Assembly (NCBI GenBank): GCA_039808025.1
Contig: JBDHSK010000006.1
Location: 1-64,000, forward strand
Direction of reading: 5' to 3'
DNA: 64,000 bases
From: Sandaracinobacteroides sp039808025
GTDB taxonomy: Bacteria > Pseudomonadota > Alphaproteobacteria > Sphingomonadales > Sphingomonadaceae
Of the stretch, positions 1 to 8,813 are shown one piece after another; the first letter of the stretch is position 1, and the number at the start of each line of letters is the position of its first letter. A program made the position numbers and the translations under genes. The notes below the pieces were generated by a model. That model had not been told where the DNA came from, did no database searches, and saw nothing but the letters and a program-made list of their open reading frames with translations.

Positions 1-1
1 C

Positions 2-73
2 GACGCCCAGACCGCCGACAGCAGCACCCGCACCGAACATACCGCCGAAACCCTGTTCAAAACCAGCCAATAG
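2..73 (+). CDS. C-terminal end of an unidentified protein (partial)
   Basis: Frame 2 is open from the window edge to a TAG at 71-73 and gives about 23 residues ending in LFKTSQ. Third codon positions are mostly G or C, as in the neighbouring genes, while the opposite strand gives a less typical frame. An inverted repeat follows directly and would suit the end of a gene converging on metY. Too little is present to name a family. Confidence 0.35.
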   Translation, partial: DAQTADSSTRTEHTAETLFKTSQ

Positions 74-81
74 GCAGAACA

Positions 82-117
82 GGGCGGGGCTCGTGAAACC
101 GTTCCGAACCCCGCCCC
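82..117. terminator. Hairpin between converging genes
   Basis: An 8-bp G/C stem (GGGCGGGG with CCCCGCCC) is extended by TCG/CGA after one mismatch. It lies between the partial plus-strand gene and the end of metY. There is no T-run, so a bidirectional terminator role is inferred from position and stem strength only. Confidence 0.4.
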
Positions 118-124
118 GCAGCAC

Positions 125-1423
125 TCAGCCCCGGGCCTTGTCGAGCGCCTGTGTGAGATCGGCGAGGATGTCGTCGATGTGCTCAAGCCCGACTGACAGG
201 CGCACATATCCCTCGCTCACTCCGGTTGCCGCCTGTTCCTCGGGCGACAGCTGGCTGTGGGTGGTGGAAGCGGGATGAATGGCAAGGCTGCGAGCATCGC
301 CGATGTTGGCGACATGGTAGAACAATTGCAGGGCGTCGATGAACCGGCGACCCGCTTCGCGGCCGCCTTGCAGCTCGAACCCCAGAAGCCCGCCAAGCCC
401 GCCTTGCAGCACGGCGTTGGCCCGCGTTGCGGCCTCGCCCGTCAGGCACGACGGGTGGATCACTCTGGTTACCTCGGGGCGCTGCTTCAGAAAGGCAACC
501 ACCTTCAGGGCGTTGTCGCAATGGCGCGGCATCCGCAGCGCCAGCGTTTCCAGCCCCTGCAACAGCTGGAAGGCATTGAAGGGTGAAAGCGCCGAACCGA
601 GATCGCGCAGCAGCACGGCGCGGGCGCGGATGATGTAGGCGACAGGGCCCAGCGGCTTCACGGCCTTGGTCCACACCAGCCCATGATAGCTGGGGTCGGG
701 GCTGTTCAGCAGTGGCTGGCGTTCCGGGAAGGCTGCCCAGTCGAAATTGCCGCCATCGACGATCATGCCACCGATCGAGGTGCCATGGCCGCCGATATAT
801 TTGGTGGTGGAATACACGATGATTGCCGCCCCATGGTCGAACGGGCGGGCAATGAACGGTGCGGCGGTATTGTCGACGATCAGCGGAATACCAAGCGGGC
901 GGCCAAGGGCCGCGATCCGGGCGAGCGGCGCCACCACCAGCTTGGGGTTGGGCAGGGTTTCGACGAACCAGGCACGGGTGCGGGCATCGCTGGCCCGTTC
1001 AAAGGCCTGCGGGTCGGACGGGTCGACGAACCGCACCTCGATCCCCAGATTTTTCAGGGTGTTGGCAAACAGGTTCCAGGTGCCGCCATAAAGATCGGTG
1101 CCACTGACGATATTGTCGCCTGCCGTAGCCAGATTCTGGATGGCAAGCGCAGTGGCCGCCTGCCCGGACGAGACCGCCAGTGCCGCCGCTCCGCCTTCCA
1201 GAGCGGCGACCCGCTGTTCAAGAACGTCGGTCGTCGGGTTGCCAAGACGAGTATAAAGCGGATCGAGCGCTTTCAGTGCGAAAAGATCGGCTGCGTGTTC
1301 GGTGTTGCGGAACTGGAACGAAGTTGTCTGGTGAATGGGCGGGACCACCGAACCGGTCGTCGGGTCGGCGCGCCATCCGGCATGCAGAACCAGGGTTTCG
1401 GGGTGCAGGGGGCGAGTGGACAT
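125..1423 (-). CDS. metY: O-acetylhomoserine aminocarboxypropyltransferase (MetY)
   Basis: A PLP enzyme of the Cys/Met-metabolism family that replaces the acetyl group of O-acetylhomoserine with sulfide to form homocysteine in the cytoplasm. The 432-residue length fits MetY. The YSTTK motif holds the PLP lysine (about K208), DNTAAPF about residue 184 carries the aspartate that contacts the pyridine ring, and GHGTSIGG follows the lysine as in MetY. The start at 1423 has GGAGGA just upstream. A longer frame to 1522 would run into the recF 3' end and is rejected. It is the last gene of a minus-strand run behind recF. MetX and MetW, which act before it in the pathway, lie at 18.0-19.7 kb. An O-succinylhomoserine preference cannot be excluded. 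Confidence 0.88.
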   Translation of the reverse strand: MSTRPLHPETLVLHAGWRADPTTGSVVPPIHQTTSFQFRNTEHAADLFALKALDPLYTRLGNPTTDVLEQRVAALEGGAAALAVSSGQAATALAIQNLATAGDNIVSGTDLYGGTWNLFANTLKNLGIEVRFVDPSDPQAFERASDARTRAWFVETLPNPKLVVAPLARIAALGRPLGIPLIVDNTAAPFIARPFDHGAAIIVYSTTKYIGGHGTSIGGMIVDGGNFDWAAFPERQPLLNSPDPSYHGLVWTKAVKPLGPVAYIIRARAVLLRDLGSALSPFNAFQLLQGLETLALRMPRHCDNALKVVAFLKQRPEVTRVIHPSCLTGEAATRANAVLQGGLGGLLGFELQGGREAGRRFIDALQLFYHVANIGDARSLAIHPASTTHSQLSPEEQAATGVSEGYVRLSVGLEHIDDILADLTQALDKARG

Positions 1424-1454
1424 GATTCCTCCGATGGTTGACAGCCCGGCTGAC

Positions 1455-2558
1455 TCAGCCGTTGACAATGCCGCTGACGCGGCCGTGCGCCACCTCGTAA
1501 CGCGCTGCATCAAGCCCTGCAAATAAAGCGGAGTCGGTGCCGGTCATCCAGCTCTGGCCGCCCAGATGTGCCAGACGTTCCCACAGGGCGCTGCGACGGT
1601 GCGGGTCGAGATGGGCGGCAACTTCGTCGAGCAGCAACAGCGGCGTGCGGCCGCTGTGATCGGCAACCAGCCCGGCATGGGCCAGCAGGGTAGAGATCAA
1701 CAGCGCCTTCTGCTCGCCTGTCGAGGCCAGCGAGGCAGGCAGGCCCGATTCGCGGTGCGTCACCAGCAGATCGGCGCGGTGCGGACCAATGGTGGCGCGA
1801 CCGGCCGTGCGGTCGGCTGCGCGAGTCTGTGGCAGCCGCGCTGCCAGATCCTGCCATTCGCCACCCTCCAGTTCCAGCCGGGGAGTGGGGAAGGGGCCCC
1901 CTTCGGGGGAGGCTTCCAGAACAGCAGACAAAGTGGCGACCGTGGCGTTGCGCGCTGTGCCGATGGCGGTGCCATGCTCGGCCATCTCGCGTTCAAGGGC
2001 GTCGAGCCAGTGCGGATCAGGCCGCGTCTCGGTGGTCAGAAGCCGCGTGCGGGCGCGCATGGCGGCTTCGTAACGGCTGACATGCCGGGCATGGCCGGGG
2101 TGCAATGCCAGCACCAGCCGATCGAGAAAGCGCCGGCGCGCCGAGGCAGTATCGGCGAACAGCCGGTCCATCGCCGGGGTCAGCCACAACACCGACACCC
2201 ATTGCGACAGGGTCGAGACGGCGGCCGCTGCACCATTCACCCGCAATTGCCTGCGGTCTGGCGCCGAAGCCAGGGTAAAGCTGGCAATGGCAACCGGAGG
2301 CAGCCCGGGGTCAGCCGCCAGCGCGGCTTCTGCCGTAAACCCGCCGGCGCCATGTGCCGCTGCCATCTGCGACAGGGCAGCTCCGCGCAACCCGCGCCCC
2401 ACACTTAGCAGCGAGGCGGCTTCGAGGATGTTGGTTTTCCCGGCGCCATTGGCACCTGTCAGCACCACGAAGGCGACCTTGCCGGGGGCAATGCGGGTGG
2501 CGTCGTGGTTGCGAAAATCACGCAGCGACAGGGAAAGCAGATGAACAGGAGCCGGCAC
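1455..2558 (-). CDS. recF: DNA replication and repair protein RecF
   Basis: An SMC-like ATPase that, with RecO and RecR, loads RecA at single-strand gaps. The 367-residue protein has the N-terminal LxLxxFRNH motif of RecF, a Walker A GANGAGKT at about 35-42, an ABC-type signature containing TGEQKALLIS, and a Walker B LLLLDEVAAHLD from about 307. The length matches the family. It starts 9 bp after the stop of the CoA-transferase gene and is followed by metY, so it is probably cotranscribed with metabolic genes. No dnaA, dnaN or gyrB, its classical neighbours, is nearby. Confidence 0.95.
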   Translation of the reverse strand: MPAPVHLLSLSLRDFRNHDATRIAPGKVAFVVLTGANGAGKTNILEAASLLSVGRGLRGAALSQMAAAHGAGGFTAEAALAADPGLPPVAIASFTLASAPDRRQLRVNGAAAAVSTLSQWVSVLWLTPAMDRLFADTASARRRFLDRLVLALHPGHARHVSRYEAAMRARTRLLTTETRPDPHWLDALEREMAEHGTAIGTARNATVATLSAVLEASPEGGPFPTPRLELEGGEWQDLAARLPQTRAADRTAGRATIGPHRADLLVTHRESGLPASLASTGEQKALLISTLLAHAGLVADHSGRTPLLLLDEVAAHLDPHRRSALWERLAHLGGQSWMTGTDSALFAGLDAARYEVAHGRVSGIVNG

Positions 2559-2567
2559 GGCCCCCTG

Positions 2568-3707
<1,140 letters not shown>

Positions 3708-3731
3708 GCGTCGCCCCTGATTTCGCTATCC

Positions 3732-4184
3732 TCAGCCGCGCCCGCGATAGGGGGCGACGCCCTGATCGGGCAGCCACAGGTTGGCAGGTGGCGGGCCGGA
3801 TTGCCAGAATACATCGATGGGTATGCCACCGCGCGGGTACCAGTATCCACCGATCCGCAGCCAGTGCGGGGCCATTTCAGCGAACAGTCGCCGGCCGATC
3901 CCTACCGTGCAATCTTCGTGGAACGCGGCATGATTGCGAAAGCTGCCGAGGAACAGCTTCAGTGCCTTTGATTCAACGATTTTTCTGTCCGGGGCGTAAT
4001 CGATCACCAGATGGGCGAAATCCGGCTGGCCGGTTACCGGACAGAGCGAGGTGAACTCGGGCGCAACGAAGCGCACCAGATAGAGGGTGTCGGGCTGCGG
4101 GTTCGCCGGATAATCGAGAACCGCCTGATCAGGCGAGGGTGGAAGCGCCGAGGCGCGGCCCAGATGGGTGGTTTCAATGGTCAT
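3732..4184 (-). CDS. queF: NADPH-dependent 7-cyano-7-deazaguanine reductase (QueF)
   Basis: Reduces preQ0 to preQ1 in queuosine synthesis. The 150-residue length is that of the short, unimodular QueF type. Cys48 in SLCPVTGQPDF forms the thioimide with the nitrile, and Asp55 is the usual proton donor. VESKALKLFLGSFRNH (Glu71) and HEDC supply substrate-binding residues. It is a single gene between the CoA-transferase (24 bp away) and tRNA-Thr. The later pathway genes queA and tgt are at 48.4-51.3 kb and a precursor transporter is at 59.4 kb. Confidence 0.93.
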   Translation of the reverse strand: MTIETTHLGRASALPPSPDQAVLDYPANPQPDTLYLVRFVAPEFTSLCPVTGQPDFAHLVIDYAPDRKIVESKALKLFLGSFRNHAAFHEDCTVGIGRRLFAEMAPHWLRIGGYWYPRGGIPIDVFWQSGPPPANLWLPDQGVAPYRGRG

Positions 4185-4256
4185 GCCCCGGCCCTACTGC
4201 GCCAGACACTTGAATTGAAGCCCTGTCGCTGCTATCGGCCCGGCTCCCGCCGGAGT

Positions 4257-4332
4257 GCCGCTTTAGCTCAGCCGGTAGAGCACATCATTCGTAATGATGG
4301 GGTCAGGTGTTCGAGTCACCTAAGCGGCACCA
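4257..4332 (+). tRNA. tRNA-Thr (anticodon CGT)
   Basis: A complete cloverleaf of 76 nt. The 7-bp acceptor stem pairs GCCGCTT with AAGCGGC. The D arm contains AGCTCAGCCGGTAGAGCA. The anticodon stem CATCA/TGATG encloses the loop TTCGTAA, so the anticodon is CGT and it reads ACG. The T arm contains GTTCGAGTC. CCA is encoded at 4330-4332. Confidence 0.97.
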
Positions 4333-4355
4333 TTTTCCGGGCTGTCGGCAGCTTG

Positions 4356-5075
4356 TTATTGCCTTGCGAACCAGATCAGCAGCATCACCGCCGAGATCAG
4401 CAGCAGGCCAGGAAGGACAACCTGTTGTAACAGCGCATCAAGGCGGATGGGCAGCCTCCGGCCGACAAGATGGCCAAGGAACAGGGCTGCACCCATGGCA
4501 GCCGCCAGGCCAATGAAGGTGGGTTCGGGGGGAATGATGGTCTGGAAAACCGCCCATTTAGCGCCATGAACCACCAACGCCACGACAGCCAGCGAGGCTG
4601 CAGCCGGGGCGGGCGGTGTTACCACGGAACCGGCGACAGAGGTGGCAAGCGGCCCGCTGCTGCCTCCCAGCCCCGATACCAGCCCGGCTACCGCCTGTAT
4701 TGCCGAGGCCGGCGATCGTGCTGCCAGCCAGTGGCTGAACCCTGCCAGCGAAGTTGCAGCCAGAACCACCAGTACGACCCCAAGCAGCAGCAACCGCCAT
4801 TCATTGCCAAGCTGCGTGAAAATCAGCGCCCCCATAGCCGCCGCAGGCACCGCAACCAGCAGCGACCTCGCTACTTCCCGCCCCTCTATGGTGCGCCACC
4901 CCCCGGCCAGTAGCGGCAGGTTGGCAACCAGCAAGGCAAGCGTGATAAGTGGAATGGCCTGACCAACGCCGACTATCTTCACTAATAGCACGGCCAGCAG
5001 TGGGGCAGCAGCATAGCCCTCCCGCCCGGACAACAGCCCGATGACCAGCGCCCCCAGCAGCGGCAAGATAACCAT
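4356..5075 (-). CDS. TSUP family (TauE/SafE-like) membrane permease
   Basis: About 239 residues with seven or eight hydrophobic segments and two similar halves, each with Gly/Pro-rich turns (for example GLVSGLGGSSGPL in the middle), as in TSUP anion permeases. Family members move sulfite, sulfoacetate or other small organosulfur anions across the inner membrane. The substrate cannot be read from sequence. The ATG at 5075 opens directly into the first membrane segment. A GTG three codons upstream, or a longer frame to 5210, are less likely. It converges on tRNA-Thr and diverges from the secreted-protein gene at 5345. Confidence 0.7.
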   Translation of the reverse strand: MVILPLLGALVIGLLSGREGYAAAPLLAVLLVKIVGVGQAIPLITLALLVANLPLLAGGWRTIEGREVARSLLVAVPAAAMGALIFTQLGNEWRLLLLGVVLVVLAATSLAGFSHWLAARSPASAIQAVAGLVSGLGGSSGPLATSVAGSVVTPPAPAAASLAVVALVVHGAKWAVFQTIIPPEPTFIGLAAAMGAALFLGHLVGRRLPIRLDALLQQVVLPGLLLISAVMLLIWFARQ

Positions 5076-5175
5076 TGACTCCACTGACGCCACAATCTTG
5101 CAGCTTTTACTTGCGGTCAACAGGATCAGAGTGCAGATTCTGGCCGATGGTGAGGGCAGGGCATGGTGCAGTTTT

Positions 5176-5187
5176 GCAGAATTCTGC
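5176..5187. promoter_or_regulatory. Perfect 12-bp palindrome in a divergent promoter region
   Basis: GCAGAATTCTGC is its own reverse complement and lies in the 269-bp gap (5076-5344) between the TSUP permease and the secreted-protein gene. TTTTGC occurs just before it and again about 25 bp on. A repressor site for one or both genes is possible; there is no direct support. I see nothing else in the gap. Confidence 0.3.
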
Positions 5188-5344
5188 GTCATTTCGTTTT
5201 GCGACTGCAAATGGTGACCATGCCTGGGGGCCTTTGGGGTTCGGTCTTTATGGGGAAAGGCTCATTGGCACATAAGGGGCAGCCTCAAACACCTGCCTGC
5301 CTTGATGGCTCCGGGCAATGATGGCCAAATTGGGAGTGATGGAT

Positions 5345-5875
5345 ATGCGCATGAAGCATCTGGCAAGTCTGGTGGTGCTGGCAGGTTTTGCCTCTGTATC
5401 GGCAACAGCGAACGCGGCTGATCAACCTGCTGCCGGTGGCGTAGCAGGGCAGGTTACAACAGATTTCGGGTTTGATGTCGTTATCAAGATGTCGAAACAG
5501 GCCGCCCGCACCCTGAAGCGCAAGAAAGAAGGCGTGCTGGTAAGCGCCAGCTATTCCGGCACCCCAACCAAGGCGGCAGAGAAACATGCCGATGAGGTGG
5601 GGCAGATCGACCTCGGGAACGAGATGATCACACTACAAGGAATTGAAGGCCCGGTGCACTTGACTGGCACCAGGGTTGAGCGCCAGCGGCTGGGGTGGAT
5701 CGAGGGTGAGCCGCGGGTGAATGTGAATGTCTTCACTGCACGCCGCAGCGGCCCCGATAACCTGATCAACTGCGATATCATTGATGGCCCGGTTTCCGTT
5801 GTGGCCAAGGGCGTGACCACCCTGTCGTGCAGCCTGATCACCGAGAACCGCGATACAACCTCCTTCCCCCGTTAG
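5345..5875 (+). CDS. Exported protein of unknown function
   Basis: 176 residues. The first 24 form a signal peptide: basic MRMKH start, hydrophobic core, ANA cleavage motif. The mature part is basic near residues 45-60, with KMSKQAARTLKRKKEG, and then carries short beta-prone stretches. It has two cysteines about 20 residues apart near the C-terminus that could form a disulfide. The start at 5345 is chosen because GGGAG lies 8 nt upstream; ATGs at 5318 and 5339 are in frame but badly spaced. The DUF4087 gene follows after 10 bp with its own AGGAG, so the two are probably one operon. I do not recognise a family; periplasmic location is inferred. Confidence 0.7.
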   Translation: MRMKHLASLVVLAGFASVSATANAADQPAAGGVAGQVTTDFGFDVVIKMSKQAARTLKRKKEGVLVSASYSGTPTKAAEKHADEVGQIDLGNEMITLQGIEGPVHLTGTRVERQRLGWIEGEPRVNVNVFTARRSGPDNLINCDIIDGPVSVVAKGVTTLSCSLITENRDTTSFPR

Positions 5876-5885
5876 GAGTTGCGCG

Positions 5886-6296
5886 ATGATGACAGGGACA
5901 GGCGCCGTGGCGCGGCAGGCAGCCGGCCTTGTTATGGTGGTGGCCATGATGGCCATGGCGGGGCCGGCACATGCTGCCGAGAACCGCTGTGGCTGGTATC
6001 AGATGCCAACGCCGGGGAACCTGTGGCTGACCGACCGGTTTGCAACCTGGTCGATCACCTCGCAGGGTGAGGCTGTTGGGCCCGACGCCAAAGGCCTCGA
6101 CAAGCTTCCGCAGGTAAACCAGCGCCAATGGGTGGAAACCAATGTGCCGGGAACCGGCTATGGCTATGGCTGCGCCTGCATGCGGGTTGACACCGATGCC
6201 CGATCAAAGCGAGTGCTCCGGGTCTATTCCGGCAAAACGCTCCCTCTCAGCCAGTGCCGGAGCGACAAGACGCTTCCATCCCCCTCCGGAGACTGA
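5886..6296 (+). CDS. Exported DUF4087-family protein
   Basis: 136 residues. A signal peptide of about 30 residues ends in AHA, and the mature part of about 106 residues begins with RCGWYQMPTPGNLWLTDR. That pattern, followed by a WV..N segment, YGYGCACMRV and PLSQCR near the end, is what I know as DUF4087. The four conserved cysteines suggest disulfide bonds in the periplasm. No activity is known for the family. Translation starts 7 nt after AGGAG, which itself overlaps the stop of the preceding secreted-protein gene. Confidence 0.75.
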   Translation: MMTGTGAVARQAAGLVMVVAMMAMAGPAHAAENRCGWYQMPTPGNLWLTDRFATWSITSQGEAVGPDAKGLDKLPQVNQRQWVETNVPGTGYGYGCACMRVDTDARSKRVLRVYSGKTLPLSQCRSDKTLPSPSGD

Positions 6297-6302
6297 TTTT
6301 TC

Positions 6303-6905
6303 ATGGCAACAGCTGTCACCGACCCTGAAACCGTTCACGAACTTTTCACCCACGTCCGCTCTGTTATCGGTGTGATCCTCGGCCTCTCTATCGGGCGGTT
6401 GCTGGGAGGGGTGGCGCAGCTGATCGAGCACCCCCGAACCCGCAAGATCTGGTGGGTCCACCTTGGCTGGGTTCTGTGGGCGATCATTTTCGTCATCAGT
6501 TTCTGGTGGTGGGAATTTCATCTGATACAGATACGTCATTGGACACTTGGAAAATACTTCTTTCTATTTGCCTATACTGGCCTGTATTTCATTCTTTGCT
6601 CCATTTTGTTTCCAACGTCATTCGAAGGGCACGAAGGATACAAAAGCTATTTGATATCGAGACGTTACTGGTTCTTCAGTTTTATGGCCCTGATCGCCAT
6701 TTCTGATCTGGGTGATGGCCTGTTGAAGGGAGTGGACTACGTAGCATCTCTGGGGCCACGCTATATTATCCACCTCTCGATGATGCTGACCCTGTCTCTG
6801 GCAGGCGCACTGTCGCGGAGGCCAGCCATTCATGCGGCTGTGCTTATTCTGGCACTCATCGAGCTGTTGAACTGGTCGTTCGCTGCCTATGACCAGCTGT
6901 TTTAA
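6303..6905 (+). CDS. Multi-pass membrane protein of unknown function
   Basis: 200 residues with about five hydrophobic segments (roughly residues 17-37, 48-70, 80-100, 122-140 and 152-198 with a break) and a Trp/Phe/Tyr-rich core (FWWWEFH). It begins 6 bp after the DUF4087 stop, with GGAG about 12 nt before the ATG, and may be the third gene of that operon. The middle (about 6540-6700) is clearly richer in A and T than the surrounding genes, which hints at a different origin. No motif links it to a family I know. Confidence 0.65.
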   Translation: MATAVTDPETVHELFTHVRSVIGVILGLSIGRLLGGVAQLIEHPRTRKIWWVHLGWVLWAIIFVISFWWWEFHLIQIRHWTLGKYFFLFAYTGLYFILCSILFPTSFEGHEGYKSYLISRRYWFFSFMALIAISDLGDGLLKGVDYVASLGPRYIIHLSMMLTLSLAGALSRRPAIHAAVLILALIELLNWSFAAYDQLF

Positions 6906-7225
6906 GCGGAGCGGCGCCGGTTGGTGTTTTCAAGAGAAGCCGTTGATCAAACCGGATCACGGCAGCAAAGGCTAGAAGGCACAGATTGACGGAGGGCCAG
7001 GAAGCCCGGCGGCATGACCGCCCGCGATGTTGTCGACCAATGGGCGCGTGTAGTTGTCATGCATTGCAACAGCCCTGCGGCCAGGACCACAGCCGCATAT
7101 ACAGATGGGGGGCATCTCCAGTGCCATGGGCCTCAACCCGTCATGATGGCTTCCTTGGCTGGGGGGCGAAAGCGCAGATCGCCCTCCGGCCCGCGATTCT
7201 TCCGCACCTTTGCTGAAAAACAGTC
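6906..7225. other. Gene-free stretch before tRNA-Arg
   Basis: No frame here has a convincing start, Shine-Dalgarno and family signature. The one long plus-strand frame (from 7014) reads through the antisense of tRNA-Arg and is a known kind of artefact. It probably holds the 3' end of the membrane-protein transcript and the downstream flank of the tRNA. I saw no clear terminator. Confidence 0.5.
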
Positions 7226-7302
7226 TGGCGCGCCCGGCAGGATTCGAACCTGCGACATTCCGCTTAGAAGGCGGATGCTCTATCCAGCTGAGCTACGGGC
7301 GC
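7226..7302 (-). tRNA. tRNA-Arg (anticodon TCT)
   Basis: A complete 77-nt cloverleaf on the minus strand. Acceptor GCGCCCG pairs with CGGGCGC. The D arm has TAGCTCAGCTGGATAGAGCA. The anticodon loop TTCTAAG gives TCT, reading AGA. The T arm has GGTTCGAATCC. The discriminator base is G and CCA is encoded (TGG on the plus strand at 7226-7228). Confidence 0.97.
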
Positions 7303-7360
7303 GTCTTTGCCGGACTTTAGCCGGCCTGAGGTTGGCCGGCCAGACGTTGGCCGGTCTGCC
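7303..7360. repeat. Degenerate 15-bp tandem repeat beside tRNA-Arg
   Basis: Three 15-bp units lie at 7316-7330, 7331-7345 and 7346-7360, all built on (G/T)TT(A/G)GCCGGCC or close variants, with a partial unit before them. The block lies between tRNA-Arg and the upstream minus-strand complex I gene, so it is in the leader or promoter of the tRNA. Each unit contains the self-complementary GGCCGG/CCGGCC core. Confidence 0.55.
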
Positions 7361-7372
7361 TTCCGGATCAGG

Positions 7373-7654
7373 TCAGCGGAAATTATCGGCGTAACTTTGC
7401 AGAATGAGCTGGTGCGGCGCCACCGGCACGACCTCGGCTTCAAGGCCGTTGCGTTCCGCATAGGCCTTGGCGGCTTCAAGCGTCGAGAAGCTCAGGCGCA
7501 CCTGCTGTTCGGTATCACCGCTTCCGGCCCAGCCCATCAGCGGGTCGGGGCGTTTGCCCTCCTGCGGTTCATGCTCAAGATACCACAGCGACGAACGCCA
7601 CGATCCTGCCTGCGTCGCACGCATTCCCTTGCGATAGATTCGAGCCTTGGCCAT
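7373..7654 (-). CDS. NDUFS4-like accessory subunit of respiratory complex I
   Basis: A 93-residue protein of the ETC complex I subunit family (bacterial NDUFS4 homologue). It binds the peripheral arm of NADH:ubiquinone oxidoreductase. It starts ARIYRKG, has WYLEHEP, then the family core DPLMGW.GSGDTEQQVRLSF, and ends AYAERNGLEAEV. These features define the family in alphaproteobacteria and mitochondria. The start at 7654 (MAKARIY) matches usual N-termini; the frame upstream of it has no homology-like features. It is followed by tRNA-Arg and preceded by bamE at 40 bp. Confidence 0.85.
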   Translation of the reverse strand: MAKARIYRKGMRATQAGSWRSSLWYLEHEPQEGKRPDPLMGWAGSGDTEQQVRLSFSTLEAAKAYAERNGLEAEVVPVAPHQLILQSYADNFR

Positions 7655-7694
7655 GCACGATGCCTTAGCGCAGGCAGCCGGGAAATCAACAGCG

Positions 7695-8156
7695 CTATTG
7701 CGGCCCGCCACCACCAGCCGGCATGCTGCCCACCTGGCCGATGTTGCCGAACAGGTCTTCCCACAGGCTCTGGTCGCGGCCCAGCGTTTTCGTCTTGTCG
7801 TGGTTGGGGGTGATGTTCTGCGCCAGTTCCAGGCCGCGCCGGTCAACCTTGGCGACCGAGCCATCCTTGGCGAAGGTGATGATCAGCACGGTTTGTGACG
7901 ATGCCTTGGGGCGGGCAAAGGCCAGCCGCCTGGTATTGCGTGAAACATAATACCAGACATTGTCGTCCCACTGCGAGGCCATGGTGGGGCGGCCAAGGGC
8001 CTGACGCACCGATTGCTTGTTGTCGACACCGGGCTGAACGGCTTTTACCAGTTCCTCGTCGATGATGTAGCCATGGGTATCTTGAATGCGGGTGCAGCCG
8101 GCCCCGGCCAGCAGTGCCGCGCCCACTATCATCAGTTGAAGCTTGCCGTGCATCAT
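7695..8156 (-). CDS. bamE: Outer-membrane assembly lipoprotein BamE (SmpA/OmlA family)
   Basis: A lipoprotein of the BAM complex that folds outer-membrane beta-barrels. It has 153 residues. The lipobox LAGAGC places the lipidated cysteine at about residue 21. The SmpA/OmlA domain follows: V.PGVDNKQSVRQALGRPT, then W.YYVSRNTRRLAF and a beta strand LIITFAKDGSV. A C-terminal tail of about 40 residues beyond the domain, with Gly/Pro at the end, is typical of alphaproteobacterial forms. Two ATGs in tandem open the gene, with AGTGGACC upstream. It diverges from the CBP3 chaperone gene. Confidence 0.9.
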   Translation of the reverse strand: MMHGKLQLMIVGAALLAGAGCTRIQDTHGYIIDEELVKAVQPGVDNKQSVRQALGRPTMASQWDDNVWYYVSRNTRRLAFARPKASSQTVLIITFAKDGSVAKVDRRGLELAQNITPNHDKTKTLGRDQSLWEDLFGNIGQVGSMPAGGGGPQ

Positions 8157-8282
8157 TGGTCCACTGCGTTGTGCCTGTCGCCCTTGCAGGCTGGTCGTCT
8201 GCGGGGCATATGCGCCGGGTAATGATTGCTTGCAAGTGAACAGCCGCGCCTTTCATCGCGGAAAACCTGTGCCGGAGCCCGG

Positions 8283-8813
8283 ATGCCGCGCTTTCTTTCC
8301 CGTTTTCTGAACCCGCCGCCGCCACCACTCGACGGTTTGTGGCGCTCCATCACCACGCTCGCCCGCCAGCCTTCCTGGTATCTCGACCATCAGGTGGCCG
8401 ATACCATCGACGGGCGCTTCGACATGGTGGCACTGGTGACGGCGCTGGTGATGCTTGAGCTGGAACAGCGCGGACTGATGGCCGAGACTTCGATCCTCAC
8501 CGAACGCTTCGTCGAGGATATGGATGGCTCGCTACGCGATATCGGGGTGGGGGATCTGGTGGTGGGAAAGCATATCGGCCGCATGATGGGGGCGATGGGT
8601 GGCCGGCTTTCGGCCTACCGTGCGGCGCTTGCCCCAACGGCTGGCCAACAGGAACTTGCCAAGGCGCTGTCCCGCAATGTCTACCGGGGCAAGGATTCCG
8701 GTGGGGTAGCCGAGGGTCTGGCCAAGGCGGTGCGTTTGTTGCACGATCAGTTGGCGCAGCTTCCCGATGAAGCGCTTCTTGGCGGTGCGGGGATTGGCGG
8801 AGAGTGGACATGA
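8283..8813 (+). CDS. Ubiquinol-cytochrome c chaperone (CBP3/UQCC1 family)
   Basis: A 176-residue homologue of the mitochondrial assembly factor Cbp3, which binds newly made cytochrome b for the bc1 complex. WYLDHQVADTIDGRFDMVALVTALVMLEL and the helix with ERFVEDMDGSLRDIGVGD are family hallmarks (about residues 38-105; only landmarks cited). The start MPRFLSRF at 8283 is preceded by GGAG; a longer frame to 8226 lacks a good site. Its stop overlaps the next gene's ATG by 4 nt. Together with the NDUFS4-like gene it makes this a small respiratory-assembly neighbourhood. Confidence 0.88.
   Translation: MPRFLSRFLNPPPPPLDGLWRSITTLARQPSWYLDHQVADTIDGRFDMVALVTALVMLELEQRGLMAETSILTERFVEDMDGSLRDIGVGDLVVGKHIGRMMGAMGGRLSAYRAALAPTAGQQELAKALSRNVYRGKDSGGVAEGLAKAVRLLHDQLAQLPDEALLGGAGIGGEWT

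Noticed and set aside
1..123. A minus-strand Gly-rich frame across the left edge
   Set aside because: It has no start behind metY and its third-position GC is much lower than that of the plus-strand frame that ends at 73.
7014..7394. A 126-codon plus-strand frame
   Set aside because: Its C-terminal half is the antisense translation of tRNA-Arg (GRIRTCDIPLRRRMLYPAELRA pattern), a well-known false-gene artefact, and it has no family features before that.
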